Shown: positions 7,384 to 15,972 of the stretch, in pieces
How the letters are laid out: every line of letters begins with the position of its first letter
Numbering within the stretch: the stretch's first letter is position 1
Assembly (NCBI RefSeq): GCF_014645515.1
Contig: NZ_BMLW01000011.1
Coordinates: forward strand, 154,034 to 218,033
Direction: 5' to 3'
DNA from: Oceanobacillus neutriphilus
GTDB lineage: Bacteria > Bacillota > Bacilli > Bacillales > Amphibacillaceae
Length of the DNA: 64,000 bases
Made by a program: the position numbers and the translations under genes
Notes under the pieces: generated by a model
Database searches by the model: none
What the model was told of the DNA's origin: nothing
Seen by the model: the letters and a program-made list of their open reading frames with translations, nothing else

Positions 7384-9777
7384 TTAATTTCGTAACGGCT
7401 TTCCTTTTACAAGCATGTGCTGCATTCTCTGCTGTGTCAGCGGTTCCGCAATAAGGCTTAAGAATGCTTCTCTTTCTAAATCAAGCATCACCTGTTCATC
7501 AATCTCTGTCCCTTCTTTTATCCTTCCGCCAGATAAGACATAGGCTAATCTTTCAGCAATTTTCAAATCATACTCTGAAGCATAGCCGCTATAGTGCAGC
7601 GATTTTGCTCCCATAACCATTGCTGCATAGCCCGCTTCCCCAACAACCGGAATTTTTTCCCGTACAGGCTTCTCATATCCTTCATTGAATAAAGATAATA
7701 CACGTTTTTTCGCATCGTAGAGAACATGGTCCGGATTCCTGCTGATACGGTCATTTTTATTCAGATATCCATTTTCCATAGCTTCTCTAGCAGAGGTGGA
7801 CACTTTTGCCGTCGCTACTTTTTCAAAAACATCATTTGCTACCTTCGTTAAATCAACATCTACACCTTCAGGGAGATTTCTAAGCTCTTTTAAATAAAGC
7901 TCTTTTGTGCCTCCCCCGCCAGGGATAAGGCCGACTCCAAATTCGACCAGCCCCATATAGGTTTCTGGTGAAGCCTGAATCGCTGCAGCCGGCAGAGATA
8001 CTTCTGCACCGCCGCCTAATGTCATATTAAATGGCGCAGCAACTACCGGTTTGTTGGAATACTTAATATTCATCGCCATATTTTGAAATTGACGGATAAC
8101 AAGATCTAATTCGAAAATATTATCATCCTGTGCTTCCATCAGCATCATCGCTAAATTGGCACCGACGCAGAAATTTTTGCCCTGGTTTCCGATGACCAGA
8201 CCTTTATAATTTTTATTTACTTCTTCAATCGATTCATTAACCATCTGGATAATATCCAGTCCGATTGCATTACTTCTTGAATGAAACTCCAGGAGTGCAA
8301 CACCATCTCCAATATCAATCAGGCTGGCACCTGCATTTTTTTTAATAGTTCCCTTTTGCTCTTTTATTGCTGCCAAGGATATTTCTTTCTTGTTTACTAC
8401 CTTTTGTTTATATTCGTCTTCATGATAAAAGTAAATATCCCCTTTTTCCTGTTTATAGAAGGTTTCATTTCCTTCTTCCAGCATATCAAGCACCCAGCTT
8501 GGCACGGCTGTATCTTCATCCTGGATGCGTTCCACAGCAGCACTTACACCAATCGCATCCCAGATTTCAAATGGTCCTAATTCCCAGCCGAAGCCCCATT
8601 TCATCGCATCATCAATGGAAACAATATCATCAGCAATTTCTCCGACTAAATCAGCAGAATATAATAATACCGGCTTGATAATAGACCAAATAAAATCAGA
8701 AGCTTTATCTCCTTCTTGGTTTATAAGCGCTTTCATTTTTCTTTTGACACCTTTTTCCTGCTTAGCTAATTCTACGGCTGCTGTTTTTAGTCTCTTTCTT
8801 TCCTGATACTCTAAAGTTCCAGGGGTAATTTCTACAATTGTCCGGTCTTTTTTCTTTTCATAAAATCCTTTTCCACTTTTCGCACCAATCCAGCCTTTCT
8901 CAATCATCTTCTTTAAAAAGTCCGGAACAGTGAAAATTTCTTTCTCTTTTGAATCAGATACATGATGGTATACATTGTTCGCCACATGATAAAATGTATC
9001 GATTCCCACTACATCCAGAGTCCGGAATGTCGCACTTTTCGGTCTGCCGATCAATGGGCCGGTAATTGAATCTATTTCTCCGACACTTAGACCCTGTTTC
9101 TCCATTTCCTGGACAGTCACCAAAAGTCCGTAGGTTCCAATCCGGTTTGCAATAAAGTTTGGTGTATCCTTTGCCTCTACAACACCCTTACCTAACACAT
9201 CTTCTCCAAAGGTCTTCATAAAAGAAAGGACTTCCGTTCTTGTCTTTTCTGTTGGAATAACCTCTAGTAATTTCAAATAACGCGGCGGATTAAAAAAGTG
9301 AGTACCTAAAAAATGCTCCTGCATATCCTCTGAGGAATCTGCGATCATTGCTTCAACAGAAATTCCTGATGTATTAGAGCTGGTAATTGTACCTGCTCTG
9401 CGATGCGCATCCACCTTTTTGAACAATTCTTTTTTCGCTTCCAGGTTCTCTACAATAACTTCAACAATCCAATCTGCTTCTGATAGCAACGCTAAATCAT
9501 CCTCCAAATTGGCAACTTGAATCAGCTCTAAGCTTTTTTTAGACGTTATTGGCGACGGCTTTTGTTTTACCAGCTTTTTCTTGCTCTCTTCAACAATCCT
9601 GTATCTGACCTTTTTGTCTTCTAATGTAAGTCCCTGCTTCTTTTCTTTGTTTGTCAAGGAATCTGGTACTCTGTCAAACATTGTTACAGATAAACCCGCA
9701 TTTGCTAAATGAGCGGCAATACCAGAACCCATCACTCCTGAACCTATTACTGCTGCACTTTTAATGGAATATGTCAT
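7384..9777 (-). CDS. fadN: 3-hydroxyacyl-CoA dehydrogenase / enoyl-CoA hydratase (FadN)
   Basis: This two-domain beta-oxidation enzyme has 797 residues. The N-terminal half is an NAD-binding hydroxyacyl-CoA dehydrogenase with the Rossmann motif AVIGSGVMGSGIAAHLANAG, the catalytic-histidine region LGTHFFNPPRY, and the second domain starting near FIANRIGTYG. The C-terminal part has a crotonase fold with oxyanion-hole motifs NFCVGANLAMM and FNMTLGGGAEV. The domain order, dehydrogenase first, is that of Bacillus FadN. GGAGG precedes the ATG. It is the first gene of the operon, behind a FadR-like operator. Confidence 0.94.
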   Translation of the reverse strand: MTYSIKSAAVIGSGVMGSGIAAHLANAGLSVTMFDRVPDSLTNKEKKQGLTLEDKKVRYRIVEESKKKLVKQKPSPITSKKSLELIQVANLEDDLALLSEADWIVEVIVENLEAKKELFKKVDAHRRAGTITSSNTSGISVEAMIADSSEDMQEHFLGTHFFNPPRYLKLLEVIPTEKTRTEVLSFMKTFGEDVLGKGVVEAKDTPNFIANRIGTYGLLVTVQEMEKQGLSVGEIDSITGPLIGRPKSATFRTLDVVGIDTFYHVANNVYHHVSDSKEKEIFTVPDFLKKMIEKGWIGAKSGKGFYEKKKDRTIVEITPGTLEYQERKRLKTAAVELAKQEKGVKRKMKALINQEGDKASDFIWSIIKPVLLYSADLVGEIADDIVSIDDAMKWGFGWELGPFEIWDAIGVSAAVERIQDEDTAVPSWVLDMLEEGNETFYKQEKGDIYFYHEDEYKQKVVNKKEISLAAIKEQKGTIKKNAGASLIDIGDGVALLEFHSRSNAIGLDIIQMVNESIEEVNKNYKGLVIGNQGKNFCVGANLAMMLMEAQDDNIFELDLVIRQFQNMAMNIKYSNKPVVAAPFNMTLGGGAEVSLPAAAIQASPETYMGLVEFGVGLIPGGGGTKELYLKELRNLPEGVDVDLTKVANDVFEKVATAKVSTSAREAMENGYLNKNDRISRNPDHVLYDAKKRVLSLFNEGYEKPVREKIPVVGEAGYAAMVMGAKSLHYSGYASEYDLKIAERLAYVLSGGRIKEGTEIDEQVMLDLEREAFLSLIAEPLTQQRMQHMLVKGKPLRN

Positions 9778-9801
9778 TTCACAATCCTCCAGACTTTCTT
9801 G

Positions 9802-9819
9802 AATGAATGTTCATTCATT
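9802..9819. promoter_or_regulatory. FadR operator upstream of fadN
   Basis: Perfect 8-bp inverted arms AATGAATG and CATTCATT separated by TT lie 24 nt upstream of the fadN start. This matches the TetR-type FadR operator of Bacillus (TGAATGAnTCATTCA-like), which is released by long-chain acyl-CoA. The regulator gene is not in the window. Confidence 0.85.
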
Positions 9820-10218
9820 TTTAAGCCAAAAAATAAAGATATTGGCAAATCGAATATCTCACATTACTTATACTATAACGGAATTTTTATTTTTTGGCAA
9901 TATATTTAACAGGATTTTTGTAAAGGGTTTCAAATGAATTTTCTTTAATCGTCCAAATCGGTAATCGTCACAGGTGGCCAGCAGCCACTGCATTAATACA
10001 TTAACCCTTGGACTATCAATTATTTATCCTTCGAACTTTATTGATCTTCAGACTGAATACATACTCATAAAAAACGGGTTTCTTCCATATTAATAGACGT
10101 TTTATTTTAGACACTTATAAAAATCGTAATCGTTCCTATTTACAAAAAGCACCCCTTGCGATATCATAGATAAAGTACTTTTGATTATAATTTGTTACCG
10201 TAAGAATGGAGGAATAAG
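9820..10218. promoter_or_regulatory. Divergent promoter region of fadN and znuC, with a Zur box
   Basis: The gap between fadN and znuC is AT-rich and contains no gene. A 21-bp Zur-like box lies at 10121-10141: AAATCGTAAT, C, GTTCCTATTT. The left half matches the Bacillus Zur consensus fully and the right half at 7 of 10 positions. It is about 78 nt upstream of znuC, suitable for zinc-dependent repression by the Zur encoded downstream. Confidence 0.75.
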
Positions 10219-10968
10219 ATGACAACACCTGTTGTGTCCATGTCTAATATTAACTTCCATTATGGATCTCGTAAAGTCTTAGATAATATAAACTTTGAAA
10301 TTCCCGATGGAGCTTTTATGGGACTGGTTGGTCCAAATGGTGGCGGAAAAACCACCTTAATCCGGCTGATCCTTGGCTTAGAAAAACCGGAAACGGGAGA
10401 AATAATGGTTTTTGGGCAGCCTATTCAAAAATTAAAGAATAAAGATCGAATCGGCTTTGTCTCACAAAAAGCAAATTCATTTAATAAAGGGTTTCCTGCA
10501 ACAGTATATGAAGTAGTTGCTTCCGGGCTCACTGCACAGCTTGGCTATTTCAGATTTTTGTCAAAAAAAGATAAGCAAAAAATTCATGAAGCTATTGCAC
10601 AGGTTGGTATGACGGAATATACAAAACAAAATATTGGAGACCTGTCTGGTGGCCAGCAGCAGCGAATCTTTATCGCAAGAGCGTTAGTCAGTGATCCTGA
10701 GCTGATCATTTTGGATGAACCGACGGTAGGTATTGACTATGAAAATGTGAAAAGATTTTATGAACTGCTTTACAAGCTGAGCACCGAATATAAAAAAACA
10801 TTATTGCTGGTAACGCACGATACAGGCACCATGACCCAGTATGCGACAGACATTGTTTGTTTAAATAAAACGATGCATTTTCATGGTAACCCTGATGAGT
10901 ATGCGTCACTAACGGAAGCAGACTTCTCGCAAATTTACGGTCATCCGGTAAGTCTGGTTACGCATTAA
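10219..10968 (+). CDS. znuC: Zinc ABC transporter ATP-binding protein (ZnuC/AdcC)
   Basis: This is the ATPase of a cluster-9 metal importer, 249 residues. Walker A is GPNGGGKTT (about 38), the signature LSGGQQQR (about 139), and Walker B LIILDEPTVGID (about 160), followed by the switch histidine in VTHD. The gene heads znuC-znuB-zur behind a Zur box, which identifies zinc as the likely substrate and not manganese. The zinc-binding lipoprotein (ZnuA) is not encoded here. Confidence 0.9.
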   Translation: MTTPVVSMSNINFHYGSRKVLDNINFEIPDGAFMGLVGPNGGGKTTLIRLILGLEKPETGEIMVFGQPIQKLKNKDRIGFVSQKANSFNKGFPATVYEVVASGLTAQLGYFRFLSKKDKQKIHEAIAQVGMTEYTKQNIGDLSGGQQQRIFIARALVSDPELIILDEPTVGIDYENVKRFYELLYKLSTEYKKTLLLVTHDTGTMTQYATDIVCLNKTMHFHGNPDEYASLTEADFSQIYGHPVSLVTH

Positions 10969-10989
10969 TTCATAGTTGGAGGATAGACA

Positions 10990-11814
10990 ATGCTTTTGGA
11001 TTTTTTAACTTACCCCTTTTTAAGATATACTTTTCTTACAGGTATCTTAATTGGTATAATTGCTCCTTTATTAGGAACTTTTATTGTAGTGAGACGGCAA
11101 TCATTAATAGCTGATGCCCTTTCACACGTCACTTTAGCCGGAATTTCCTTCGGCTTAATGGCTGAAAAAAAGTATGGCTGGGTTATTTCCCCCATATATA
11201 GCGGAATGGTCTTTTCTGTGATCGGCTCGATTTTCATTGAAAAGCTGCGTACGGTATATAAAGCCTACCAGGAAATATCAATTCCTATTATTTTATCTGC
11301 CGGTGTAGGCCTCAGTGTTATTTTTATCTCTATTGCAGACGGATTTAACACAGATTTATTCAATTATTTGTTTGGGTCAGTATCGGCAGTAACTATAAAT
11401 GATTTTTATGTCATTTCCGGAGTAGCCGCCTTTGTTCTTGTTATTATCTGGCTCTTCTTTAAAGAATTATTTACCATGTCCTTTGATGAAGAGCAGGCAA
11501 CCATTGCCGGACTGCATGTAAAATGGATCAATATGCTATTCATTATATTGACGGCATTGGTTATAGCTGCTTCTATCCGCATTGTGGGTGTACTGCTTGT
11601 ATCAGCTTTAATGACCTTGCCGGTAGCAGCCAGCATGCGTATTGCCAAAGGATTTAAACAAATGATTTTCCTGTCAATCCTTTTTGGTGAAATTGCTGTT
11701 ATATTTGGGATTATCTCAGGTTATTATTTAGACATTCCACCAGGCGGAACGATTGTGATGACATCGTTATTCATATTATTAGTCGCTATAGGAATTAAAA
11801 AAATTAGAAAATAA
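10990..11814 (+). CDS. znuB: Zinc ABC transporter permease (ZnuB/AdcB)
   Basis: This 274-residue integral membrane protein of the cluster-9 permease family has about eight hydrophobic spans. The conserved segment VRRQSLIADALSHVTLAGI near residue 35 and the ALMTLPVAAS segment near 204 are family marks. It forms the channel for ZnuC. GGAGG lies before the ATG, 21 nt after znuC, and zur follows after 14 nt, so the three are co-transcribed. Confidence 0.9.
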   Translation: MLLDFLTYPFLRYTFLTGILIGIIAPLLGTFIVVRRQSLIADALSHVTLAGISFGLMAEKKYGWVISPIYSGMVFSVIGSIFIEKLRTVYKAYQEISIPIILSAGVGLSVIFISIADGFNTDLFNYLFGSVSAVTINDFYVISGVAAFVLVIIWLFFKELFTMSFDEEQATIAGLHVKWINMLFIILTALVIAASIRIVGVLLVSALMTLPVAASMRIAKGFKQMIFLSILFGEIAVIFGIISGYYLDIPPGGTIVMTSLFILLVAIGIKKIRK

Positions 11815-11828
11815 ATGGAGGTTTTTTG

Positions 11829-12242
11829 ATGAATCTTCAAGATGCAATCAATGTATTAAAAGAAAAAGGATATAAAACAACAGGAAAACGTAAGGATATC
11901 CTGGAATTCTTTGCTTCCGAGGATGGATACCGGCCTGCAAAGGATTTGATTGTTCATTTGGAAAACAAATATGGTGCAATCAGCTTCGACACAATCTATC
12001 GTAATCTGCATTTATACCATGATTTAGGTATATTAGAAAAAACAGATTTAGAAGGTGAAAAGCACTTTCGGTTAAGCTGCAGCCATCACCATCATCATCA
12101 TTTTATTTGTACGGACTGTGGAAAAACAAAAGAAATTGATATCTGCCCAATGGATACAGCTTCTGCAGAACTGACAAATTATGAAATTGATGACCATAAA
12201 TTTGAGATTTATGGAAGATGCCCTGCTTGCCTGAACGCTTAG
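11829..12242 (+). CDS. zur: Zinc uptake regulator Zur (Fur family)
   Basis: This 137-residue Fur-family repressor has an N-terminal winged helix (KTTGKRKDILEFF, then FDTIYRNLHLY as recognition helix), a histidine-rich metal-sensing stretch CSHHHHHHFICTDCG, and a second CPAC pair that completes the structural Cys4 zinc site. Co-transcription with znuCB and the upstream Zur box point to Zur and not Fur or PerR, with autoregulation likely. The ATG at 11829 is preferred to the in-frame TTG one codon earlier because of GGAGG spacing. Confidence 0.9.
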   Translation: MNLQDAINVLKEKGYKTTGKRKDILEFFASEDGYRPAKDLIVHLENKYGAISFDTIYRNLHLYHDLGILEKTDLEGEKHFRLSCSHHHHHHFICTDCGKTKEIDICPMDTASAELTNYEIDDHKFEIYGRCPACLNA

Positions 12243-12295
12243 GATTTGTTTCCAACTGAAAATTGACCTTTTCTCAGCAGCACTCGGTTCTAATG

Positions 12296-12342
12296 AACTC
12301 CCGTTTCAAATTCTTAAAGAATTTGAAACGGGAGTTTTAATT
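12296..12342. terminator. Terminator after zur
   Basis: 20-nt inverted arms (12296-12315 and 12317-12336), beginning AACTCCCGTTTC, with a T-rich 3' side. It is strong for the znuC-znuB-zur operon. Confidence 0.85.
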
Positions 12343-12457
12343 AAGTCTCTAAACTTATCTATTTTATATACTGCAAAAAAATTCGGGAATTGTGTTTCTT
12401 TATATCGAAAAGTTATGTATACTACCTTTAGAACGTTTAAAATAGGAGCAGAGTAAT

Positions 12458-12913
12458 ATGCGTAAAAGTAGCAAATTTCGATTATTTTTATTATTTATTG
12501 CAGGAATTATTTTTGTTGTATTTGTATTCATTATGCAAAGGCAATTCAACAACCCTGAATTTGACTATCAAAATGAAGTCGCAGGAGTAAGTCAGTCCGG
12601 ACAGGATGATGAATCTGAGGATACTGACACAGATGATGAGGAAGCAGATACAGATGATGAATCTGAGGAAGAGGCAGAAAATGCTGATGAAGCTACTGAC
12701 AATTCCACTGAAGATGGTTTTCAGGTTACAGCAGATTTATTAAATATCCGTACTGGTCCCAATGCGAATAGTGAGGTTGTAGCAACTTTGGTTACGGGGG
12801 ATATTGTTCAAATTTCCAGCGAGCAGGATGAATTCGGATGGGTTGAAATTACTTATCAGGATGTTACCGGCTATGCAAATGGCGAATACTTAGAACCTGT
12901 TGATAAGGAATAA
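12458..12913 (+). CDS. Membrane-anchored SH3b-domain protein
   Basis: This 151-residue protein has an N-terminal membrane helix (LFLLFIAGIIFVVFVFIM), a strongly acidic Asp/Glu/Thr/Ser linker at about 45-88, and a C-terminal bacterial SH3 domain with LLNIRTGPNANSEVVATL and GWVEITYQDVTGYANGEYL. SH3b domains bind cell-wall peptides, so it probably sits on the outer membrane face and contacts peptidoglycan. No enzymatic domain is present. The acidic linker fits a halophile-type surface protein. Confidence 0.85.
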   Translation: MRKSSKFRLFLLFIAGIIFVVFVFIMQRQFNNPEFDYQNEVAGVSQSGQDDESEDTDTDDEEADTDDESEEEAENADEATDNSTEDGFQVTADLLNIRTGPNANSEVVATLVTGDIVQISSEQDEFGWVEITYQDVTGYANGEYLEPVDKE

Positions 12914-12936
12914 AGTTATTCCCTAAACAAAAAAAC

Positions 12937-12989
12937 GGACTGTTTGCTTATTCATTTATTACAGGAATAAGGAAAACAGTCCATTTTTT
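12937..12989. terminator. Bidirectional terminator
   Basis: Long arms GGACTGTTTGCTTATTC and GAATAAGGAAAACAGTCC are flanked by an A-run and a T-run. It serves the SH3 gene on the plus strand and the aeRF1-like gene on the minus strand. Confidence 0.8.
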
Positions 12990-13034
12990 GTTAGACAATT
13001 ATCTTACAGATGGTCTTGCTGCAGGATTGTATAT

Positions 13035-13841
13035 TCAATTAAGTACTTTTTCTAAAATTTTACTTTCTCCATGATCCAGCATATTTTTTAAGATGACATC
13101 TTCTATATCCTTGTTCATTTCTGTTTCCAGCGTCTTGGAAGCAGGTGCCTCGCCGACAATGAATATCCGTTTCCACTCCCTGTCTTTAGCCTGCTTGTCC
13201 AGCTTAGGAGCGATACTTTTATACCAGCGATATTGGTTCGCTTCATAACGGTCGTTGAACAGGTCTTTCTGTAAGTTTCCTGAACCTAGTCCTGTTGTGG
13301 ATCTTCCTTGACGTGGTCCTTGTTTTATCTTCCATGTATCTTCTTCTACATCTAATTCATATTCAGTTGTGTCCTCTACCTGATTTAAATTGGTATCTAT
13401 TAACTTAACTTGATTTTGCTGAACAAGAATAATACCTGTTTTTGGATATTTCTCTGATAAGGTCTTTAATTGCTCCAATATTGGTGTCTCCTGCCATTCA
13501 AATTCATTTTCCAGATGCATTTGGACACGCTCTGCAAACCATACCTCTCCATCAGCTGAAGCAATAATAATAACTCCCCGCATGAGATTCCTTTCTATCT
13601 CTCCCATAAAATCTTTTACCCGTTTTTTTATCTGTTGATAATTCTTGAGTTCTTCTTTATCACTGCCTTCTTTTAAATAATGCTCAAAGTTGTTCAATCC
13701 ATTTTTTAAATGGATTTTCCACTCTCCCCCCTGCTGATCCGGATCGCTTAAATCTGTATTCAGGTACATGGTAAATATTTTATTTGGTCCTGTTCCTCTC
13801 ACATTCTCTAAATCTTTTACAATATCTTGAATGTCTTTCAT
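13035..13841 (-). CDS. aeRF1/VLRF1-type release-factor-like protein
   Basis: The 268-residue product resembles the bacterial VLRF1/baeRF group, which share folds with archaeal and eukaryotic release factor 1. Features are the N-terminal TMYLNTDLSDPDQQGGEWKI segment, a central basic loop GPRQGRSTTGLGSGN where the family has its putative peptidyl-hydrolysis loop, and the C-terminal KRIFIVGEAPASKTLE segment. A ribosome-rescue role is known for some relatives but is not shown for this one. The ATG at 13841 has AGAGGAGGG upstream; the longer frame from 13949 lacks a ribosome site. Confidence 0.7.
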   Translation of the reverse strand: MKDIQDIVKDLENVRGTGPNKIFTMYLNTDLSDPDQQGGEWKIHLKNGLNNFEHYLKEGSDKEELKNYQQIKKRVKDFMGEIERNLMRGVIIIASADGEVWFAERVQMHLENEFEWQETPILEQLKTLSEKYPKTGIILVQQNQVKLIDTNLNQVEDTTEYELDVEEDTWKIKQGPRQGRSTTGLGSGNLQKDLFNDRYEANQYRWYKSIAPKLDKQAKDREWKRIFIVGEAPASKTLETEMNKDIEDVILKNMLDHGESKILEKVLN

Positions 13842-13947
13842 TATATATAAGCCCTCCTCTAAAGTCAGTATATATTTAGTATTTATCCTAAATATTAAGA
13901 GTTTAAACTTCAATAACATGCAAGATTGGCAATAAAGGATTTTATAC

Positions 13948-14012
13948 AAAAAAACCGAACTTTTTTTGAACCCATTTTACTTTTTGGGATTCAAGTTTGT
14001 TCGGTTTTTTTC
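13948..14012. terminator. Terminator of the CorC-like gene
   Basis: Arms AAAACCGAAC and GTTCGGTTTT, with inner pairing TTTTGAACCC to GGGATTCAA, are followed by T-runs on both strands. It ends the minus-strand gene at 14041. Confidence 0.75.
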
Positions 14013-14040
14013 TATTTTTTATTTACTTTAGAATAAGTTT

Positions 14041-15360
14041 CTATTCTATCTCAGACTCTTCCACGGAAATCTTTGTTATTCTCACTCTCTTGATCTGATA
14101 TCCATCTTTTTCTACAAGAGCAAATTCATACCCTTCAAATTCCATCACAGTTCCAACCTCTGCTTCGAGATTGTGGGTAAAGAACCAGCCCCCGATAGTA
14201 TCTACTTCATCATCTTCCAGGTTAATACCCAGCTTCTGATTAATATCATCCAGGCTGACCCTGCCAGCGACTAAATAAGTAGTATCATTGATCATTTCAA
14301 AATCCGGTACTTCATCTTCATCAAATTCATCCCGGATATCTCCAACAATTTCTTCCAGAATATCTTCAACAGTCACTAATCCTGCTGTACCGCCATATTC
14401 ATCATTTACAATAGCCATATGAATACGTTCCTTTTGCATTTTTAAAAGGAGGTGGCGAATTGGCGTTGCTTCAGATACATGAATAATTGGGCGGATATAG
14501 TCTTCGATTGTCGCGGGTTCCTTATTGCTCAGCTTTCCAGTAAATACTTCCTTCAGATTTACCAGACCAATGATATTATCCTTATCTTCATCAGCAACCG
14601 GGTAACGGGTGAATTGGCCTTTGTGAATAATATTGATATTTTCTTCAAAACTATCTTCCGTTGAGAAATAAACCATTTCTGTTCTTGGTGTCATAATTTC
14701 TCTGGCTACCCGTTCGTCAAATTCAAATATGTTATTTACATACATCATCTCAGACTGATTAATTTCACCGCTCTTATAGCTGTCAGCTAAAATTAAGCGT
14801 AGTTCTTCTTCGGTATGCGTCTCCTCATGTCCGCTCATCGGTTTTAAACCAACTGCTCTGGTTAACAACCGTGCTGACCCATTCAATAACCAGATAAACG
14901 GAAATAAAAGACGATAGAACCAGGTCAACGGCCATGCTACAGTTAACGTTACCTGCTCTGCTTTTTGAATTGCTAATGTCTTTGGAGCAAGCTCCCCGAC
15001 AACTACGTGCAGGAATGTTGCAATCAGGAATGAAATAAAAATGGAAAGTGTCGTAACCAGTCCTGTTCCAATATTAAATTCCTCCAAAAGCGGATGTAGC
15101 ATTCTTTCAAATGTCGGCTCTGCTAAACGTCCAATTCCGAGTGCTGTAATTGTAATTCCCAGCTGACAGGCTGATAAATACTCATCAAGATGAGTAACAA
15201 TCTTCTTAGCAGCAGCTGCTGATCTTTTCCCTGCTGTAATATGCGGCTCCAGCTGTGTACTGCGTATTTTTACAATAGCAAACTCTGACATAACAAAAAA
15301 AGCAGTTAATGCGATTAAAATAGCAACCGCAAATAAATTAATGATGGTCGATATGTCCAA
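14041..15360 (-). CDS. CNNM/CorC (hemolysin C) family transporter
   Basis: The 439-residue protein has an N-terminal DUF21/CNNM membrane domain with about four spans (start to about 190), two CBS domains at about 205-325 (MTPRTEMVYFS, then TPIRHLLLKMQKERIHMAIVNDEYGGTAGLVT), and a C-terminal CorC/HlyC domain. Relatives move Mg2+ or Na+ across the membrane. The start is TTG at 15360, because the codon before it is a stop (TAA). Its ribosome site AAGGAT is part of a perfect palindrome and it abuts an 8-codon leader ORF. Confidence 0.88.
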   Translation of the reverse strand: MDISTIINLFAVAILIALTAFFVMSEFAIVKIRSTQLEPHITAGKRSAAAAKKIVTHLDEYLSACQLGITITALGIGRLAEPTFERMLHPLLEEFNIGTGLVTTLSIFISFLIATFLHVVVGELAPKTLAIQKAEQVTLTVAWPLTWFYRLLFPFIWLLNGSARLLTRAVGLKPMSGHEETHTEEELRLILADSYKSGEINQSEMMYVNNIFEFDERVAREIMTPRTEMVYFSTEDSFEENINIIHKGQFTRYPVADEDKDNIIGLVNLKEVFTGKLSNKEPATIEDYIRPIIHVSEATPIRHLLLKMQKERIHMAIVNDEYGGTAGLVTVEDILEEIVGDIRDEFDEDEVPDFEMINDTTYLVAGRVSLDDINQKLGINLEDDEVDTIGGWFFTHNLEAEVGTVMEFEGYEFALVEKDGYQIKRVRITKISVEESEIE

Positions 15361-15401
15361 TTAAGATCCTTGTGCAACGTTGCACAAGGATTTCACCTCC
15401 T
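15361..15401 (-). promoter_or_regulatory. Leader mini-ORF and 26-bp palindrome before the CorC-like gene
   Basis: On the minus strand AGGAGGTG (15401-15394) is followed after 6 nt by TTG at 15387, opening an 8-codon frame that ends with TAA at 15363-15361, directly abutting the TTG start of the transporter. A perfect 26-bp palindrome (15366-15391, half-site ATCCTTGTGCAAC) covers this frame. As RNA it would fold into a 13-bp hairpin that hides AAGGAT, the only ribosome site of the transporter. Ribosomes on the leader would open it, so translation coupling or attenuation is inferred. Confidence 0.6.
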
Positions 15402-15429
15402 GAAAATTTAAAAATTCTTTACTAGATTC

Positions 15430-15504
15430 GTGTTCAAAAAGTATAATGTAACAGGCTGGGAAAGCTCTTCTTCCACACACATATTATTTTGCACTTTTGA
15501 ACAC
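15430..15504. repeat. Inverted repeat GTGTTCAAAAAG...CTTTTGAACAC (copy 3)
   Basis: A 75-bp unit bounded by GTGTTCAAAAAGT and ACTTTTGAACAC, of the same kind as 2217 and 7333. The remaining gap up to 15917 holds no convincing gene; a minus-strand frame at about 15500-15625 encodes a hydrophobic peptide but lacks a start codon. Confidence 0.45.
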
Positions 15505-15917
15505 TTTTTTAAGTCCATTATAAAGATTTCCCTTATAACGCTCTTCCCTTCGCACGCCGATGATCCAAATGATCAGGATGCTTGGATATTGCCATATGAT
15601 TATTATAACTACAGTTCCGCGTTACCTTCCCATCGAATCACCCTTTCTCTTATGCTTATTATAATAGATAAAGGCATAATATGTCTACTTGACTATCAAT
15701 GAAACAACTGATATTTTCAAGCTGGCAATTTTATCTGCGTCAAAGGCATCAAAAAGATCTTAATACAATTTATATTCAGAAATTACCGGATTAAAAACTT
15801 CTGATTCATAATGTTTTATACTTAATTAATCGGGTATATATTATTATCAACTCATTAATAAATACCTGGAAATCCGTCATGAGCTGACTGATTACAGAAG
15901 TACCCGGAAATATAAAA

Positions 15918-15952
15918 AGCCCTCACACGAAGCTTTTCTTCATGTAAGGACT
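15918..15952 (-). terminator. Terminator of the NlpC/P60 gene
   Basis: On the minus strand a 15-bp stem including four G-U pairs closes an AAAA loop and is followed by TTTTTA. Confidence 0.8.
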
Positions 15953-15972
15953 CTTGGTAATATGATTAATTA

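Noticed and set aside
15500..15640. Minus-strand hydrophobic peptide frame (VVIIIIWQYPSILIIWIIGV)
   Set aside because: It looks like a small membrane peptide, but no start codon follows the in-frame stop upstream; it may be a decayed gene.
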